A stretch of DNA of 64,000 nucleotides from Terriglobia bacterium (GTDB lineage: Bacteria > Acidobacteriota > Terriglobia > Bryobacterales > Bryobacteraceae), in the NCBI GenBank assembly GCA_021325235.1, contig JAJPHN010000031.1:62001-126000 (forward strand), given 5' to 3'. The position numbers were made by a program, and so were the translations under genes. Shown piece after piece: positions 25,685-35,284 of the stretch. Each line of letters opens with the position of its first letter. Position 1 is the first letter of the stretch. Under the pieces are notes generated by a model. It did no database searches and was not told the DNA's origin. It saw only the letters and a list, made by a program, of their open reading frames with translations.

Positions 25685-26659
25685 GTGGCCAGAATCCTTG
25701 TTACCGGAGGCGCCGGTTACATCGGCTCCGTTACGCGCTACGCTCTTGAAATGCGCGGCCATGAGCCGGTCGTGGTCGATAATTTATCGCGCGGTTATCG
25801 CGAGTCTGTACCAAGCGGACTGCTTCATGTGCTCGACACGCGCGATAAGGGCGCATTAGTAAAGCTTCTCAAAGAGCAGCGCGTAGATGCCGTGATTCAT
25901 TTTGCGGCGTACATTGCTGTCGGGGAGTCGACCAAGCGTCCCGAAGTCTATTTTGAGAACAACGTCAGCGGTTCGATTTCCTTATTTGAAGCCATGGTAG
26001 AGGCCGGAGTGAAGTATCTCGTTTTTTCCTCCACAGCGGCCGCTTACGGTACGCCGCAGCGCGTTCCCATCGCCGAAACCGAGCCGCTTGCACCGATCAA
26101 TCCTTATGGCGAATCGAAGGTTATGGTCGAGAAAGTTCTGCAATGGCTCGACCGATATCGCGATTTCCGCAGTATCTGTCTGCGTTACTTCAATGCGTGC
26201 GGAGCCGAGCCTGAGGCCGGACTGGGCGAGCGCCACGATCCGGAAACACACTTGATCCCGCTGATTCTGCAGGCGGTTGTCACCGGTAAGCCAGTCACGA
26301 TCTTCGGCGACGATTACGACACCCCGGACGGCACCTGCATCCGGGACTATATACACGTCAGCGATCTTGCGCACTCGCACATTCTGGCGATAGAGAGTCT
26401 GCTGGCGGGCGGTGAATCGAATGTATTTAACGTCGGTACAGGCGAGGGGCATTCGGTTAAAGAAGTGATTGCCGCAGTCGAGCGCGTAACCGGTAAAAAG
26501 GTGCCTTTCACATTAGGCCCGCGGCGCGAAGGCGATCCTCCGCGGCTCGTTGCGGACCCCACCCGGCTCAAAGAGAAACTCGGCTGGAAACCCGAACGAG
26601 CGGATCTGGACCGCATTGTGAGTGACGCCTGGAAATTCGCCAGCGCGGCCCCAAGTTAA
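25685..26659 (+). CDS. galE: UDP-glucose 4-epimerase
   Basis: A 324-aa extended SDR that interconverts UDP-glucose and UDP-galactose (Leloir pathway and sugar donors for surface glycans). It has the NAD-binding GGAGYIGSVT, VVDNLSRGY, HFAAYIAVGES, the catalytic YGESK Tyr-Lys pair and the GalE-type LRYFNACGAEP with DGTCIRDYIHVSDL. Length is normal. The GTG start at 25685 lies 54 nt from the divergent ATPase start. The 3' end overlaps the convergent DUF1501 gene by 4 nt. Confidence 0.95.
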   Translation: MARILVTGGAGYIGSVTRYALEMRGHEPVVVDNLSRGYRESVPSGLLHVLDTRDKGALVKLLKEQRVDAVIHFAAYIAVGESTKRPEVYFENNVSGSISLFEAMVEAGVKYLVFSSTAAAYGTPQRVPIAETEPLAPINPYGESKVMVEKVLQWLDRYRDFRSICLRYFNACGAEPEAGLGERHDPETHLIPLILQAVVTGKPVTIFGDDYDTPDGTCIRDYIHVSDLAHSHILAIESLLAGGESNVFNVGTGEGHSVKEVIAAVERVTGKKVPFTLGPRREGDPPRLVADPTRLKEKLGWKPERADLDRIVSDAWKFASAAPS

Positions 26660-27903
26660 ACCAGAATCCCGAGCGGCGGCTGGGGACGAAAGCCCGGAAA
26701 CACGCGCGCGATCTCGCGATTGCCCGTCTGCTTGCCGACCAGCTCCGAAAGCACCGTACGGAAATCCGTGGTGACGTTCAGATCGCGGCCCTCATAAAGC
26801 TGTTCGCGTTCGAGGCCCGGCCAGTGCCCGAAAATATGGCGTCCGCGCACATTGCCGCCCAGCACAAACATGACATTAGCGTGCCCGTGATCGGTGCCGC
26901 GGTTTCCATTCTCCTTGGCGGTACGGCCGAACTCGGACATCGTGACGACTGTGACATCCTCCATCCGATCGCCAAGATCGCGCGAGAGGGCAGCCAGCGA
27001 ATCGCCGAGATCGCGCAGTAAATTGGCCAGCTGACCGGTGTGCGGTTCCGGACCCGTTTCGTTCACGTGAGTATCCCAGCCGCCAACATCGGTAAACGCG
27101 ACTTCCAGGCCAACGTCGGCTTTGATCATACGCGCAATCTGCCGCAGGCTTTGGCCCAGCCGTCCTTTCGGATACGACACGTCCTTGGGCGCGTCCGGCA
27201 TGTGTTCAATCGACTGCATCACCCGCATGGCCTCGAATGTCTCGCGCGCGGTGCCGTTCATGACGCGATCGGGAGAGGATCCATACATCGCTTCAAAGGC
27301 GCTTGCTGCGTGAGTATCGCGGATCTGAAAATCTCCGATGCTTCCCACCGCCACCGCCGCATTCGGTCCGCGCAAGCTCAGCGGAAGATCCGGCGTCAAA
27401 CTGACTGCTCGCACCGGCGAAGCATCAGGCTCGGCACATAATGCGCGGTTGAGCCATCCCACCGAAGTTGTTCTTATGCCTGGGGTGCCTGATTCCATGT
27501 AGTCCTGCGCGTCGAAATGCGAGCGCGTCGGATCGGGCGAGCCAACCGCTTCCACGATCGCAAGTTGTCTCGCCGTCCAGAGCGGCTTCAGCGAAGCAAG
27601 CGCCGGGTGCAGGCCGAAATATCCATCGAGATCGATTGCGCCTGTTCCGCTGCCGTTGGGTCTGGGGATGGCGATCGAAGGACGCAGCGCATAATAGGCT
27701 TGCTCCCCGTGCGGAATTACAACATTCAGCCCATCGACTGCTCCGCGCTGAAAGATCGCCACCAGTACTTTCTTGCGAGTGCCGGGCGTCTCCTGTGCGT
27801 AAACCGCGCGAGACAACCAGCCAGGCACCACACCAATGCCGAACATGGCCAGTGCTGAATTCTTCAAGAAAACTCTACGCGAAGGCATCTGCAAATTCTC
27901 CAA
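26656..27903 (-). CDS. Tat-exported DUF1501 protein
   Basis: A 415-aa DUF1501 protein, a member of the alkaline-phosphatase/sulfatase-like superfamily, with a textbook Tat signal (SRRVFLKNSALAMFGIG). Family segments include VLVAIFQRGAVDGLNVVIPH, HFDAQDYMESGTPG, TDVGGWDTHVN and VVTMSEFGRTAKENGNRGTDHG, which probably bind metal. The enzymatic function is unknown. It pairs with the upstream DUF1800 gene (24-nt gap), the standard arrangement in Acidobacteriota, Planctomycetota and others, and the two are expected to be co-translated and to act together outside the cytoplasm. Confidence 0.93.
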   Translation of the reverse strand: MENLQMPSRRVFLKNSALAMFGIGVVPGWLSRAVYAQETPGTRKKVLVAIFQRGAVDGLNVVIPHGEQAYYALRPSIAIPRPNGSGTGAIDLDGYFGLHPALASLKPLWTARQLAIVEAVGSPDPTRSHFDAQDYMESGTPGIRTTSVGWLNRALCAEPDASPVRAVSLTPDLPLSLRGPNAAVAVGSIGDFQIRDTHAASAFEAMYGSSPDRVMNGTARETFEAMRVMQSIEHMPDAPKDVSYPKGRLGQSLRQIARMIKADVGLEVAFTDVGGWDTHVNETGPEPHTGQLANLLRDLGDSLAALSRDLGDRMEDVTVVTMSEFGRTAKENGNRGTDHGHANVMFVLGGNVRGRHIFGHWPGLEREQLYEGRDLNVTTDFRTVLSELVGKQTGNREIARVFPGFRPQPPLGILV

Positions 27904-27927
27904 ATCGCTCGCTCGCGCGGGCTTATT

Positions 27928-29454
27928 TCATCGGCGCTGAAACTCCGGCGATCCGAGCGTCAGACCCGCGACCATATTTGGCGCCCCACCCTGCTGTTCG
28001 ATAGCTGCTTCCGTTTGCGCGCCCGGCAGCGCTCCCAGAATCGAACGCGCCACCTGCAGCGGATCGCGCTGCGATTCCCAGCTCCCGGTATCGACATGGA
28101 CGCCCTTCACACGGTTCTGCGCCAGCGCCAGCGCAAAATTCATGCGGTCGAGTAGCGAGGCCGAATTGATCCATTCGGTATTGGCGCTCGAGTAACCCGT
28201 CGGCTCGATCTTTCGATAGAGCGGCTCCCCTAATTTCTGTATCTGTCCGGCAAGCGCGTTTGCCGAATCGACGTTCGCATTCGCCGCCCGTACGGCGCTC
28301 ACTACCATCTCGAAGGGAGTCTTCACTTTTGCCTGGTACGCGCCTTCGGACCAGAACTCAGGCGATTTGAGCATCGTCTGCAGCACCTTGCGCAGATCGC
28401 CTCCGCTTTTCAGAAAGGTCTCGCTCATGCGATTTACCAGCGAGGGCGGCGGATCGTCGGCGACAAATCGCTGCGCCAGCTCGAGCGAAATGTGGTGCGC
28501 CGTAGCCGGATGATGCGCCAGAATTTCAAGTACCTCGAGGCCATCCTTCATCCCGCCACCGGCGGGAATGACATGCCCCAGCACAACCTTCGCGCCTTTA
28601 TCGTGCAGCCGGTCGCTATAAAAAAATTCGCCGCCTTTGCCCGGCTGACGAATCGTCCAGCCCGTAAAACAGCGGGCGACTTCGATCACATCTTTCTGCA
28701 TGTAGCCGCCGTTTACACCGAGCGTGTGCAGCTCGAGCAGTTCGCGCCCGTAGTTCTCATTTAAGCCGCGGCGCGCTCGCTTGTTGTTCGGCGCGCGCAC
28801 GGCCAGATCGGGACCAGCCGATTGCCAGTTATCGAGATAGAACAGCATCGCCGGGCTCTCGGCTGTAGCCAACAGCAGATCGTAGAACTTCCCGAACAGA
28901 TGCGGCCGAATGGTGTCGCGCTCATAAACAGCCAGAAAATAGCGATCCGCGCCCTTGTTCAGAAACACGTTGAAGTGGTTGAACCAGAAATCGTCGAGCA
29001 GTTCCGCAAATTGCCGGTTGCTATAGATGGCCCGCAAAATCTTCGCATCGATCAAATCGCGCGCTGCCGGGTTCGGACCTTTTTGACCGGCGCTCTTCTC
29101 GCTTTCATACAGAGCGTATGTCTGCGGAGGCGCCAGATTGAGGCTGGTGAGCGGGCTCAGCTTTTCGATCAGCAGCGAATTTTCGGCGATTTTCTCGGGA
29201 TGAAGCTGCTCATCCAGCCACCTTTTCAGGCCCATCTGATCGAGCCGCTCGAGATCGCCGGGCCGCGGACCGAAGGTCAGCCGGTCCAAAGCATGCCGCA
29301 GCTGATCCTCTTCGGAAAGCGGCCGGTTGAACGCGGCATAATTCGGCGGGTTTGCTCCGGGCTTCAGTTTCCCGGTTTTTAGCGGGCCGGCGGAGAGCAG
29401 CGCGCCGCAAAGAAAGAAACCCAGCACGCTGCCAAACGCTTTCGCCACAACCAT
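27928..29454 (-). CDS. Exported DUF1800 protein
   Basis: A ~508-aa DUF1800 protein. ATG 29454 gives a signal peptide (VVAKAFGSVLGFFLCGALLSA); a longer frame would overlap the divergent signal peptidase gene. Family markers are HALDRLTFGPRPGDLERLDQMG, WFNHFNVFLNK, NKRARRGLNENYGRELLELH and ARCFTGWTI. The protein is mainly helical and its biochemical role is unknown. It is the first gene of the DUF1800-DUF1501 operon. Confidence 0.93.
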   Translation of the reverse strand: MVVAKAFGSVLGFFLCGALLSAGPLKTGKLKPGANPPNYAAFNRPLSEEDQLRHALDRLTFGPRPGDLERLDQMGLKRWLDEQLHPEKIAENSLLIEKLSPLTSLNLAPPQTYALYESEKSAGQKGPNPAARDLIDAKILRAIYSNRQFAELLDDFWFNHFNVFLNKGADRYFLAVYERDTIRPHLFGKFYDLLLATAESPAMLFYLDNWQSAGPDLAVRAPNNKRARRGLNENYGRELLELHTLGVNGGYMQKDVIEVARCFTGWTIRQPGKGGEFFYSDRLHDKGAKVVLGHVIPAGGGMKDGLEVLEILAHHPATAHHISLELAQRFVADDPPPSLVNRMSETFLKSGGDLRKVLQTMLKSPEFWSEGAYQAKVKTPFEMVVSAVRAANANVDSANALAGQIQKLGEPLYRKIEPTGYSSANTEWINSASLLDRMNFALALAQNRVKGVHVDTGSWESQRDPLQVARSILGALPGAQTEAAIEQQGGAPNMVAGLTLGSPEFQRR

Positions 29455-29501
29455 AACGACGTCGGTTGAACAAATCGGTTTACAGCAACGTCTTCTTTCG
29501 T

Positions 29502-30302
29502 ATGCCGCGCACAGGCCCAAAAGCCGTCGTTAAAACACCGGGAAAACTCCACAAATCCATCGCCGAATGGAGCGGATACGTTCTGGTACTGCTTTTCGCA
29601 ACCACCGCCATTGCTCAGCCGTACGTGATCCCGACTGGTTCCATGCAGAATACCTTGCTGGTTGGCGACCACGTGCTGGTCGACAAACTGGCGTACTCGC
29701 CCGCCGGCGGCCTCGCCCGGCATCTGCTTCCCTTCGACGAACCGAAACACGGCGATGTCATCGTTTTCCGCTATCCGCCCGACATCAGCCAGACGCTCGT
29801 GAAGCGGCTGATCGGCGCACCGGGCGATCACATTCGAATCACGCAGGGCGCGGTCTATCGCAACGGCATCCGTCTGTATGAGCCGTACGTTATTCATCAG
29901 CCCGGCTACGTCGCGGCGCTCGACAATTTCCCGGGCGCATGCTGCCTGCCGGTCGCGCAGCCCGAAGCCAGGGAGCGCCAGCGCGAGATGCTCGAGCGAA
30001 ACGTTGTGAACGGCGAGTTGATTGTGCCTCCCGGCATGTATTTCGCGATGGGCGACAACCGCGACGATTCATCCGACAGCCGCTACTGGGGCTTTGTTCC
30101 GCGCGACAGCCTGATGGGCAAGCCGTTTCTCGTGTACTGGTCGTATGATGCTTCGACGCAGGACCTGATGGGGCAGTCGGCTGGTTCGGTGATCGCGCAT
30201 GCCATCGATCTCGGCGAGCATTTCTTCACCCGCACGCGCTGGAGCCGCACCTTGCGCGTTGTACGCGGCGTACCGGATGACGTAACCGAGCGCGCCAACT
30301 GA
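29502..30302 (+). CDS. lepB: Signal peptidase I
   Basis: A 266-aa type I signal peptidase that removes signal peptides from exported proteins at the outer face of the inner membrane. One N-terminal transmembrane helix (WSGYVLVLLFATTAIA) is followed by the catalytic Ser in IPTGSMQNTL, then the general-base Lys in VKRLIGAPGDHI and the conserved GDNRDDSSDSRYWG box. ATG 29502 is chosen over an in-frame TTG at 29466. The protein carries an insertion of about 40 residues between the Lys box and the GDNRDD box. Its 3' end faces the peptide deformylase gene. Confidence 0.95.
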   Translation: MPRTGPKAVVKTPGKLHKSIAEWSGYVLVLLFATTAIAQPYVIPTGSMQNTLLVGDHVLVDKLAYSPAGGLARHLLPFDEPKHGDVIVFRYPPDISQTLVKRLIGAPGDHIRITQGAVYRNGIRLYEPYVIHQPGYVAALDNFPGACCLPVAQPEARERQREMLERNVVNGELIVPPGMYFAMGDNRDDSSDSRYWGFVPRDSLMGKPFLVYWSYDASTQDLMGQSAGSVIAHAIDLGEHFFTRTRWSRTLRVVRGVPDDVTERAN

Positions 30303-30310
30303 CGCTTGAG

Positions 30311-30919
30311 TCAGGGTTGCCGGGACGAATCGAGCTGCTTCAAGGTTTCCTGCACCGGGAGCTTGCTCCAGTTCTTGTTCATCAATTCGACCGACATAAA
30401 CGTCCTCGGCAGCATGCGGTCGATGTAAATTGTCCCCTGCAGATGATCGATCTCGTGCTGTAGGATGCGCGCGTACCAACCGGAGGCCTCGATCACCCGC
30501 GGCGAGGCATGCTCATCCAGGCACTCCACCCGCACCGCTCGCGCCCTGCGCACGACGGCCGTAAATCCGGTCAGACTCAGGCAGCCCTCGAAGAATTCGG
30601 CTTCGCCCTGATCGAGCAGGGTGATGCGAGGATTGATGAGGACCTGAAACGCAACCGGCCGGCGCTCGCGTTCGCGTATCACGTCTGGCGGCACGTCTTT
30701 CATGTACTCGGCCTTGTCTTCAATTACAGCCAGCTGCAGCGGGCGTCCGATCTGCGGCGCGGCTAATCCCACGCCAGGCGCTTTGTACATCGTCTCGCGC
30801 ATGTCGCGGATTAGCTCGCGAATCTCGCGGCTCTGAATTTCCTTAGCTGTGAGTTCGCGAGCTCGCTGGCGCAGCACCGGCTCGCCTACCTGAACAATTG
30901 GCAGAATCTTCGCGGACAC
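30311..30919 (-). CDS. def: Peptide deformylase
   Basis: A ~202-aa Fe/Zn metallohydrolase that removes the N-formyl group from nascent proteins. All three motifs are visible: GVGLAAPQIG, EGCLSL (metal-binding Cys) and QHEIDHLQG (HExxH). GTG at 30919 starts the protein just before KILPIVQVGEPVLR, the typical PDF opening. The frame stays open far upstream but has no family similarity there and overlaps the divergent membrane gene. The C-terminus is ~20 residues longer than the E. coli enzyme. Confidence 0.95.
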   Translation of the reverse strand: MSAKILPIVQVGEPVLRQRARELTAKEIQSREIRELIRDMRETMYKAPGVGLAAPQIGRPLQLAVIEDKAEYMKDVPPDVIRERERRPVAFQVLINPRITLLDQGEAEFFEGCLSLTGFTAVVRRARAVRVECLDEHASPRVIEASGWYARILQHEIDHLQGTIYIDRMLPRTFMSVELMNKNWSKLPVQETLKQLDSSRQP

Positions 30920-30961
30920 CCGCCCATGATAGCGATGCGGAGCGCTCGTCCTTGTACACTC

Positions 30962-31618
30962 ATGCTGAACGTGCGCTCCGATAACGAAAGCTCCAACGAT
31001 CCGCGCTGGAGCGCGGTGCTGGCTCTGCTGGCAGTGGGCGGTTTGTACTACGCCATGCCCGACCCTCTCACGCTTGGTCCGGGCTGGCTCCTGCCTGCTG
31101 TGATCGTGCTTCTGCTTGTGCCGGCGATGGCCGCCCGGCGCGCTGGCTATTCGCGCCTGAACTACGTGCTCGGCCTGCTGCTGTCCGCCGTGATCACGAT
31201 TGCGATGATCTGGTCGCTCGCCCTGCTGATCGCGGGACTGCTGCAGAAACGCCAGGCTGCACCCGAGTTGCTGCGCGGCGCGGTTGCGCTCTGGTTCACC
31301 AACATCCTGGTTTTCGCATCCTGGTATTGGCGGCTCGATGCCGGAGGGCCGAATGCACGCGCCGATCGCGCGTTTCATACCGAGGGCGATTTCCTGTTTC
31401 CGCAGATGATGCTGCCGCCGTCTCTCGCTGCGCGGCAGCAGCGCTGGAAACCCGGCTTTGTGGATTATCTGTTTCTGGCATTCAACACAAGCACTGCGTT
31501 CTCACCAACCGACGTGCCCGTGCTGTCCCGCTGGGCCAAAATCCTGATGATGATTCAGAGCGTGATTTCACTCGGCACGATTGCGCTCGTGGCCGCTCGC
31601 GCGGTCAATATCCTCTAG
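30962..31618 (+). CDS. Multi-pass membrane protein, DUF1345-like
   Basis: A ~218-aa protein with about five hydrophobic helices: two near residues 20-60, two near 70-120 and one at the C-terminus. A conserved-looking segment VDYLFLAFNTSTAFSPTDVPV precedes the last helix. It resembles the pore-like region of DUF1345/ion-channel-type proteins, but the match is from memory and weak. ATG 30962 is preferred over 30926. It ends 2 nt before the WbuC cupin gene, so the two probably form an operon. Function is unknown. Confidence 0.7.
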   Translation: MLNVRSDNESSNDPRWSAVLALLAVGGLYYAMPDPLTLGPGWLLPAVIVLLLVPAMAARRAGYSRLNYVLGLLLSAVITIAMIWSLALLIAGLLQKRQAAPELLRGAVALWFTNILVFASWYWRLDAGGPNARADRAFHTEGDFLFPQMMLPPSLAARQQRWKPGFVDYLFLAFNTSTAFSPTDVPVLSRWAKILMMIQSVISLGTIALVAARAVNIL

Positions 31619-31620
31619 AT

Positions 31621-32106
31621 ATGCAGCAGAGTGGGAAAATTCAGTTCCTTGATTCGCAGCTTTTCGAGAGACTGATCGAATCCGCCCGGCACTCGCCGCG
31701 TTTGCGCATCAACCATAATTTTCATCGGTCGATGGACGACAACCCGCACCGGTTCCTGAACGTCATGATGCGCGGGACCTACGTTGCCCCGCACCGCCAT
31801 CTCGATCCGCCCAAGAGTGAATCGTTCGTGATTCTCAGCGGCGAAGCGGCATTCTTCACCTTTGACGATGCCGGCCAGGTACGCACCTGCACCCGGCTCG
31901 GCCGCGATCCGCTCGGCATCGACATCCAACCGGGCGTCTGGCACACGATTGCGGTCCTCAGCGAATACGCGGTCTGCTTCGAGGTAAAACCGGGGCCGTA
32001 CTCCGCTGCAAACGACAAAGATTTCGCACGGTGGGCGCCGCGCGAAGGCGATCTGCAGGCGAAGGAGTATCTGCAGCGGCTTGTGGCTCGAGCCGGTGAA
32101 AGGTGA
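31621..32106 (+). CDS. wbuC: WbuC family cupin protein
   Basis: A 161-aa single-domain cupin. Metal-binding cupin motif 1 is in YVAPHRHLDPPKSESFVIL, with motif 2 around DIQPGVWHTIAVLSE. The pattern RARLNYHR-like (LRINHNFHRSMDDNPHRFLN) is typical of WbuC, a protein found in O-antigen and surface polysaccharide clusters and thought to be a sugar-modifying or metal-binding enzyme. It starts 2 nt after the upstream membrane gene. Biochemical activity is not established. Confidence 0.88.
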   Translation: MQQSGKIQFLDSQLFERLIESARHSPRLRINHNFHRSMDDNPHRFLNVMMRGTYVAPHRHLDPPKSESFVILSGEAAFFTFDDAGQVRTCTRLGRDPLGIDIQPGVWHTIAVLSEYAVCFEVKPGPYSAANDKDFARWAPREGDLQAKEYLQRLVARAGER

Positions 32107-32110
32107 TTGA

Positions 32111-34322
32111 TTAGTCGGCCGGCTGTTTCGATTGCCGATTGGGAATAAAGGTAAATTTGCGCGACCACGAGGCGGCGTCCGACTGCGCACGCATGTTGCT
32201 GATGATGCGAGCCTCCAAAGTATCAGGAGCTTGCAAGATGTGAACGGCTCCGCGGGCCATAGGCGTCAGGAGCACAGTTTCCAGATCAACATCCAACTTG
32301 TCGAGCCGGCTGCCAAGCGTAGGGTGCGAGTCGAAGGGGTGCGGAGTTTGCGCCTCGAGAAGCGAGTCTGGAAGGACCGGTGGCCAGCTGGAAGGTATTT
32401 GTTGTCCCAGCGGCTCTGGGGTACGATCCGTGTAGACGCGTTCCTGTACAAGCGTCGAAATAGTTGGCCCAAAGATCTCCAATTTCACCAGCGCGGACGC
32501 GAGATTGACGGCGGAGCTGGCCTCTGCGCCAGCCTTGTCCGCCAGGAACTCGCGGTCACGACTCAACGCCGACTGCACTTTGCCGAAGCTGACCAGAAAG
32601 AAATCCAGCATGTAGATGGCCGGTAAGAGAGTCCAGGATCCATCTGCATGCGCCATTGCTTCGAGCGCCTTCGCGGCGGAATTGTAGAGCGGGAAAAAGC
32701 GTTTCGTGAAGCCTGTGTCGGCACCACGGAAGTGACCGAACTCATGGCCGATGATCGCGCGAAGCTCGCCTTCCGTCATCATGCGCGTAGCGGGAACGGA
32801 AATATATAAGGAGTATCCTTCCGCCTTGCAGCCATCCATTTCGATGCGTGACTCGGTAGCAAAGTAATTGGTTCGAGGCCAAGCAAAATGTTGTCCGGCA
32901 ACGGAGCGCCCAACTCCCGCGCGACGCTGGTGGCAAGCTGCCACATACCAGGTTGTTCGCCTGGCAGAACTGAAATAGCATCTACTTCCACATGGGCTGG
33001 ACGAATCGCGCCTAACGTGTGGCGCACAAGATGATAAAGGCCGATGACGAATGCGAGGCCAACTGTTATCAGCAGACCTGAGAGCCTGATGCCTCCGAAT
33101 TCGAGAGGCACATAGTAGAGTAAGGCCGCGAGCAGCGCGCTCTGTGTGGCGACAATCAGGATCGTGCTGACGATGGCCAATACGAGAGTGGACGAAAAAA
33201 GGTCAGTAGCTTCTCGCGATGGCGGTTGCAGTATTCGCCCGTCCAGTGAATTCCGGCCGCCAAACCAAACACAAAAATGAGAACGGCGATGTCGACGTGA
33301 AGGAGCGTTCGCACGTGATGTAGAGTCAGGCAGGGCCCCTCTGGCGTAGGTGCGCTTTCGCACGCAGACGCCGACGTGCCAAGCCGGGCGCGAATGCCAG
33401 CCATCACCGCAGGGAACGTCACCAGTACTAGCAAGGGAACGATCGTCCACCAGAACGCTCCAACAGGCCAGGACCAGACTGGCTTGGCGGCGTGGGAATC
33501 ATGCGCCCCACAGCCCGCCCGTTTAGCCCAAACGCGCTCCATCGAAAGAAAGATGTCTTCTACCGGCCGGGTAATCTGCGTTCCATCAATCGCGACCAGC
33601 GCTCCACCCGCGAATGACATAACGAGCGCTTTCTCTTTGACCGTTGCGAACTGGAGTCCGCTCCATGAGTAGCGCTCGCGCTCCGCGAGCCGCTGAATGA
33701 CGAGCGCGTGCTGCTCGAACCCATACCAAAGGACGGCGCCTCGCAGCAGAAACAGAAACAGACCTGCCACACCAAGCATGACGAGAGCCGGTTTCCATTG
33801 CCCGGCCGCTAACTTGCTGAGGCCAGCAATCAGCGAGGCTGCACAAATAACCAGCGGTTGTAATAAGCCGGTCCATTTTGTTCGGACGCGAAATGGCGGT
33901 ATCAGCCAAGCTGCTAACGCCTCGGCTGAAGCGTGATCCCGCAGTAGACGCTCGAACTGATCCCAGCCGGCCAGGTCAGACAGAATGTACCATCGTCTGC
34001 CGTTGGCGGTCAACCAAACGCCGGAACTTGAAAATTGAACAGCAGAGAACGCGCTCCATTTCGCGAATGTCGACGTCCTTCCGCGAAGAAATCGGATTCC
34101 CTCGCTCTCCACCGTTACGCTCAAACCATAGCGTCTGAAGAGCAGCCACCAGGAGAAGCCGGCGACTGCACAGAAGACGCCGAAGAGCAAATTCGCAGCG
34201 GACCAACCGTGAGAGAGCGAAAACAGAAAAAGAATGAGAGCTATCGCTGGCAGGCTTCCGCGAAACCCGTATCGGAGGTAACCGGGATAGCGAAAGGTGG
34301 CGGTCCCGTCAGCAATTTGCAT
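32111..34322 (-). pseudogene. Membrane M48-type metalloprotease gene with two frameshifts
   Basis: Three successive frames make up one protein of ~737 aa. The N-terminal ~380 residues have several transmembrane helices around a PH-like soluble region. Two further helices (TLVLAIVSTILIVATQSAL, LLITVGLAFVIGLYHLV) come next, then the M48 domain with GLEPNYFATES, the zinc motif HEFGHF and the downstream Glu in SRDREFLADKAG. Frame changes fall in a six-base A run (33195-33200) and at CAATT (32866-32870). One added base at each restores a continuous reading. Start ATG 34322 follows GGAAGAG. As written, the zinc domain would not be made in frame. Assembly errors or real decay. Confidence 0.85.
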
Positions 34323-34376
34323 GCTCTCTTCCACAGCGGCGTAGTTTTCGATTGGCTATGTTCCGGAAGATGTGGT

Positions 34377-35189
34377 CTATGCCAGCGAAGGTGCGAGGGC
34401 GGCGCGCAGACGGCCCCTGGCACCGGCCAGACGGGCTTCGGCTTCCGGGCGGGTGAGGTTGAGCTTATGCATCAGGATCGCGATCCGCACGGAACCAGCC
34501 TGATCGAGCAGACGGGTGGCTTCTTCGTACGAGACGTCCGCGATCTGGGCGACAATGCGGCGCGCGCGGTCGACCAGCTTCACGTTGCTCGGCTGCACGT
34601 TGACCATCAGATTGCCGTAGACGTAGCCGAGGCGGATCATGACGCCGGTGGAGAGCATGTTGAGCACGAGCTTGGTGGCGGTGCCCGCTCGCAGGCGAGT
34701 AGATCCGGTGACGATTTCGGGTCCCGGCACGGGAGTGATAGCGATATCGGCGGCGCGGGCGACCTCGGAATCGGGCACGCAGCTCAAACCGATGGCAATC
34801 GCGCCCAGAGAACGAGCGAGTTCGAGTCCGCCGAGCACGTACGGTGTGCGGCCGCTGGCGGCGATGCCGACCAGGGCATCTTTCGAGCAGAAACCACGGT
34901 CCAGGAGATCGCGTTTGCCCTGTTCGGGACTGTCTTCGGCGCCTTCGATGGAGTGCCGGAGAGCGCGATCACCACCCGCGATAATGCCCTGGACCAGCTC
35001 GGGCGGGGTCTGGAAAGTGGGCGGGCACTCGGAGGCATCGAGTACGCCGAGCCGGCCCGAAGTGCCGGCGCCGAGGTAAAAGAGATGGCCGTTGTTCTCG
35101 AGCCGTTCGACAATGGCGTCGATGGCACGCGCAATGTGGGGCAGCTCGCGCTCGACAGCGCGCGGAACCTCTTCATCGGCCGCATTCAT
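34377..35189 (-). CDS. murQ: N-acetylmuramic acid 6-phosphate etherase
   Basis: A cytoplasmic SIS-domain enzyme of cell-wall recycling that cleaves the D-lactyl ether of MurNAc-6-P to give GlcNAc-6-P. The visible 270 aa hold the family core FYLGAGTSGRLGVLDASECPPTF, IAASGRTPYVLGGL, and STRLRAGTATKLVLNMLST. The first ATG is 35189, but the same frame continues upstream for at least 28 residues with clear MurQ similarity (LTELITEQQNSASL...), back to a TTA at 35268-35270, with no ATG, GTG or TTG there. A CTG start or a lost base is possible. It lies 95 nt after erpA by the ATG start. Confidence 0.92.
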   Translation of the reverse strand: MNAADEEVPRAVERELPHIARAIDAIVERLENNGHLFYLGAGTSGRLGVLDASECPPTFQTPPELVQGIIAGGDRALRHSIEGAEDSPEQGKRDLLDRGFCSKDALVGIAASGRTPYVLGGLELARSLGAIAIGLSCVPDSEVARAADIAITPVPGPEIVTGSTRLRAGTATKLVLNMLSTGVMIRLGYVYGNLMVNVQPSNVKLVDRARRIVAQIADVSYEEATRLLDQAGSVRIAILMHKLNLTRPEAEARLAGARGRLRAALAPSLA

Positions 35190-35284
35190 GATACGGACGA
35201 TTTCCAGGGACGGCAGCGAATCGATCGCGAGCGAGGCGGAGTTCTGCTGTTCGGTGATCAGCTCGGTTAAACCAGGGCAGTCGC

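Noticed and set aside
30920-31378. N-terminal extension of peptide deformylase in the same open frame
   Set aside because: No family similarity, and it lies antisense to the membrane-protein gene; the family N-terminus begins at GTG 30919.
34035-35270. 411-codon plus-strand frame opposite murQ and the M48 gene
   Set aside because: It spans two genes and their gap, has no domain and is explained by GC-rich third positions of murQ.
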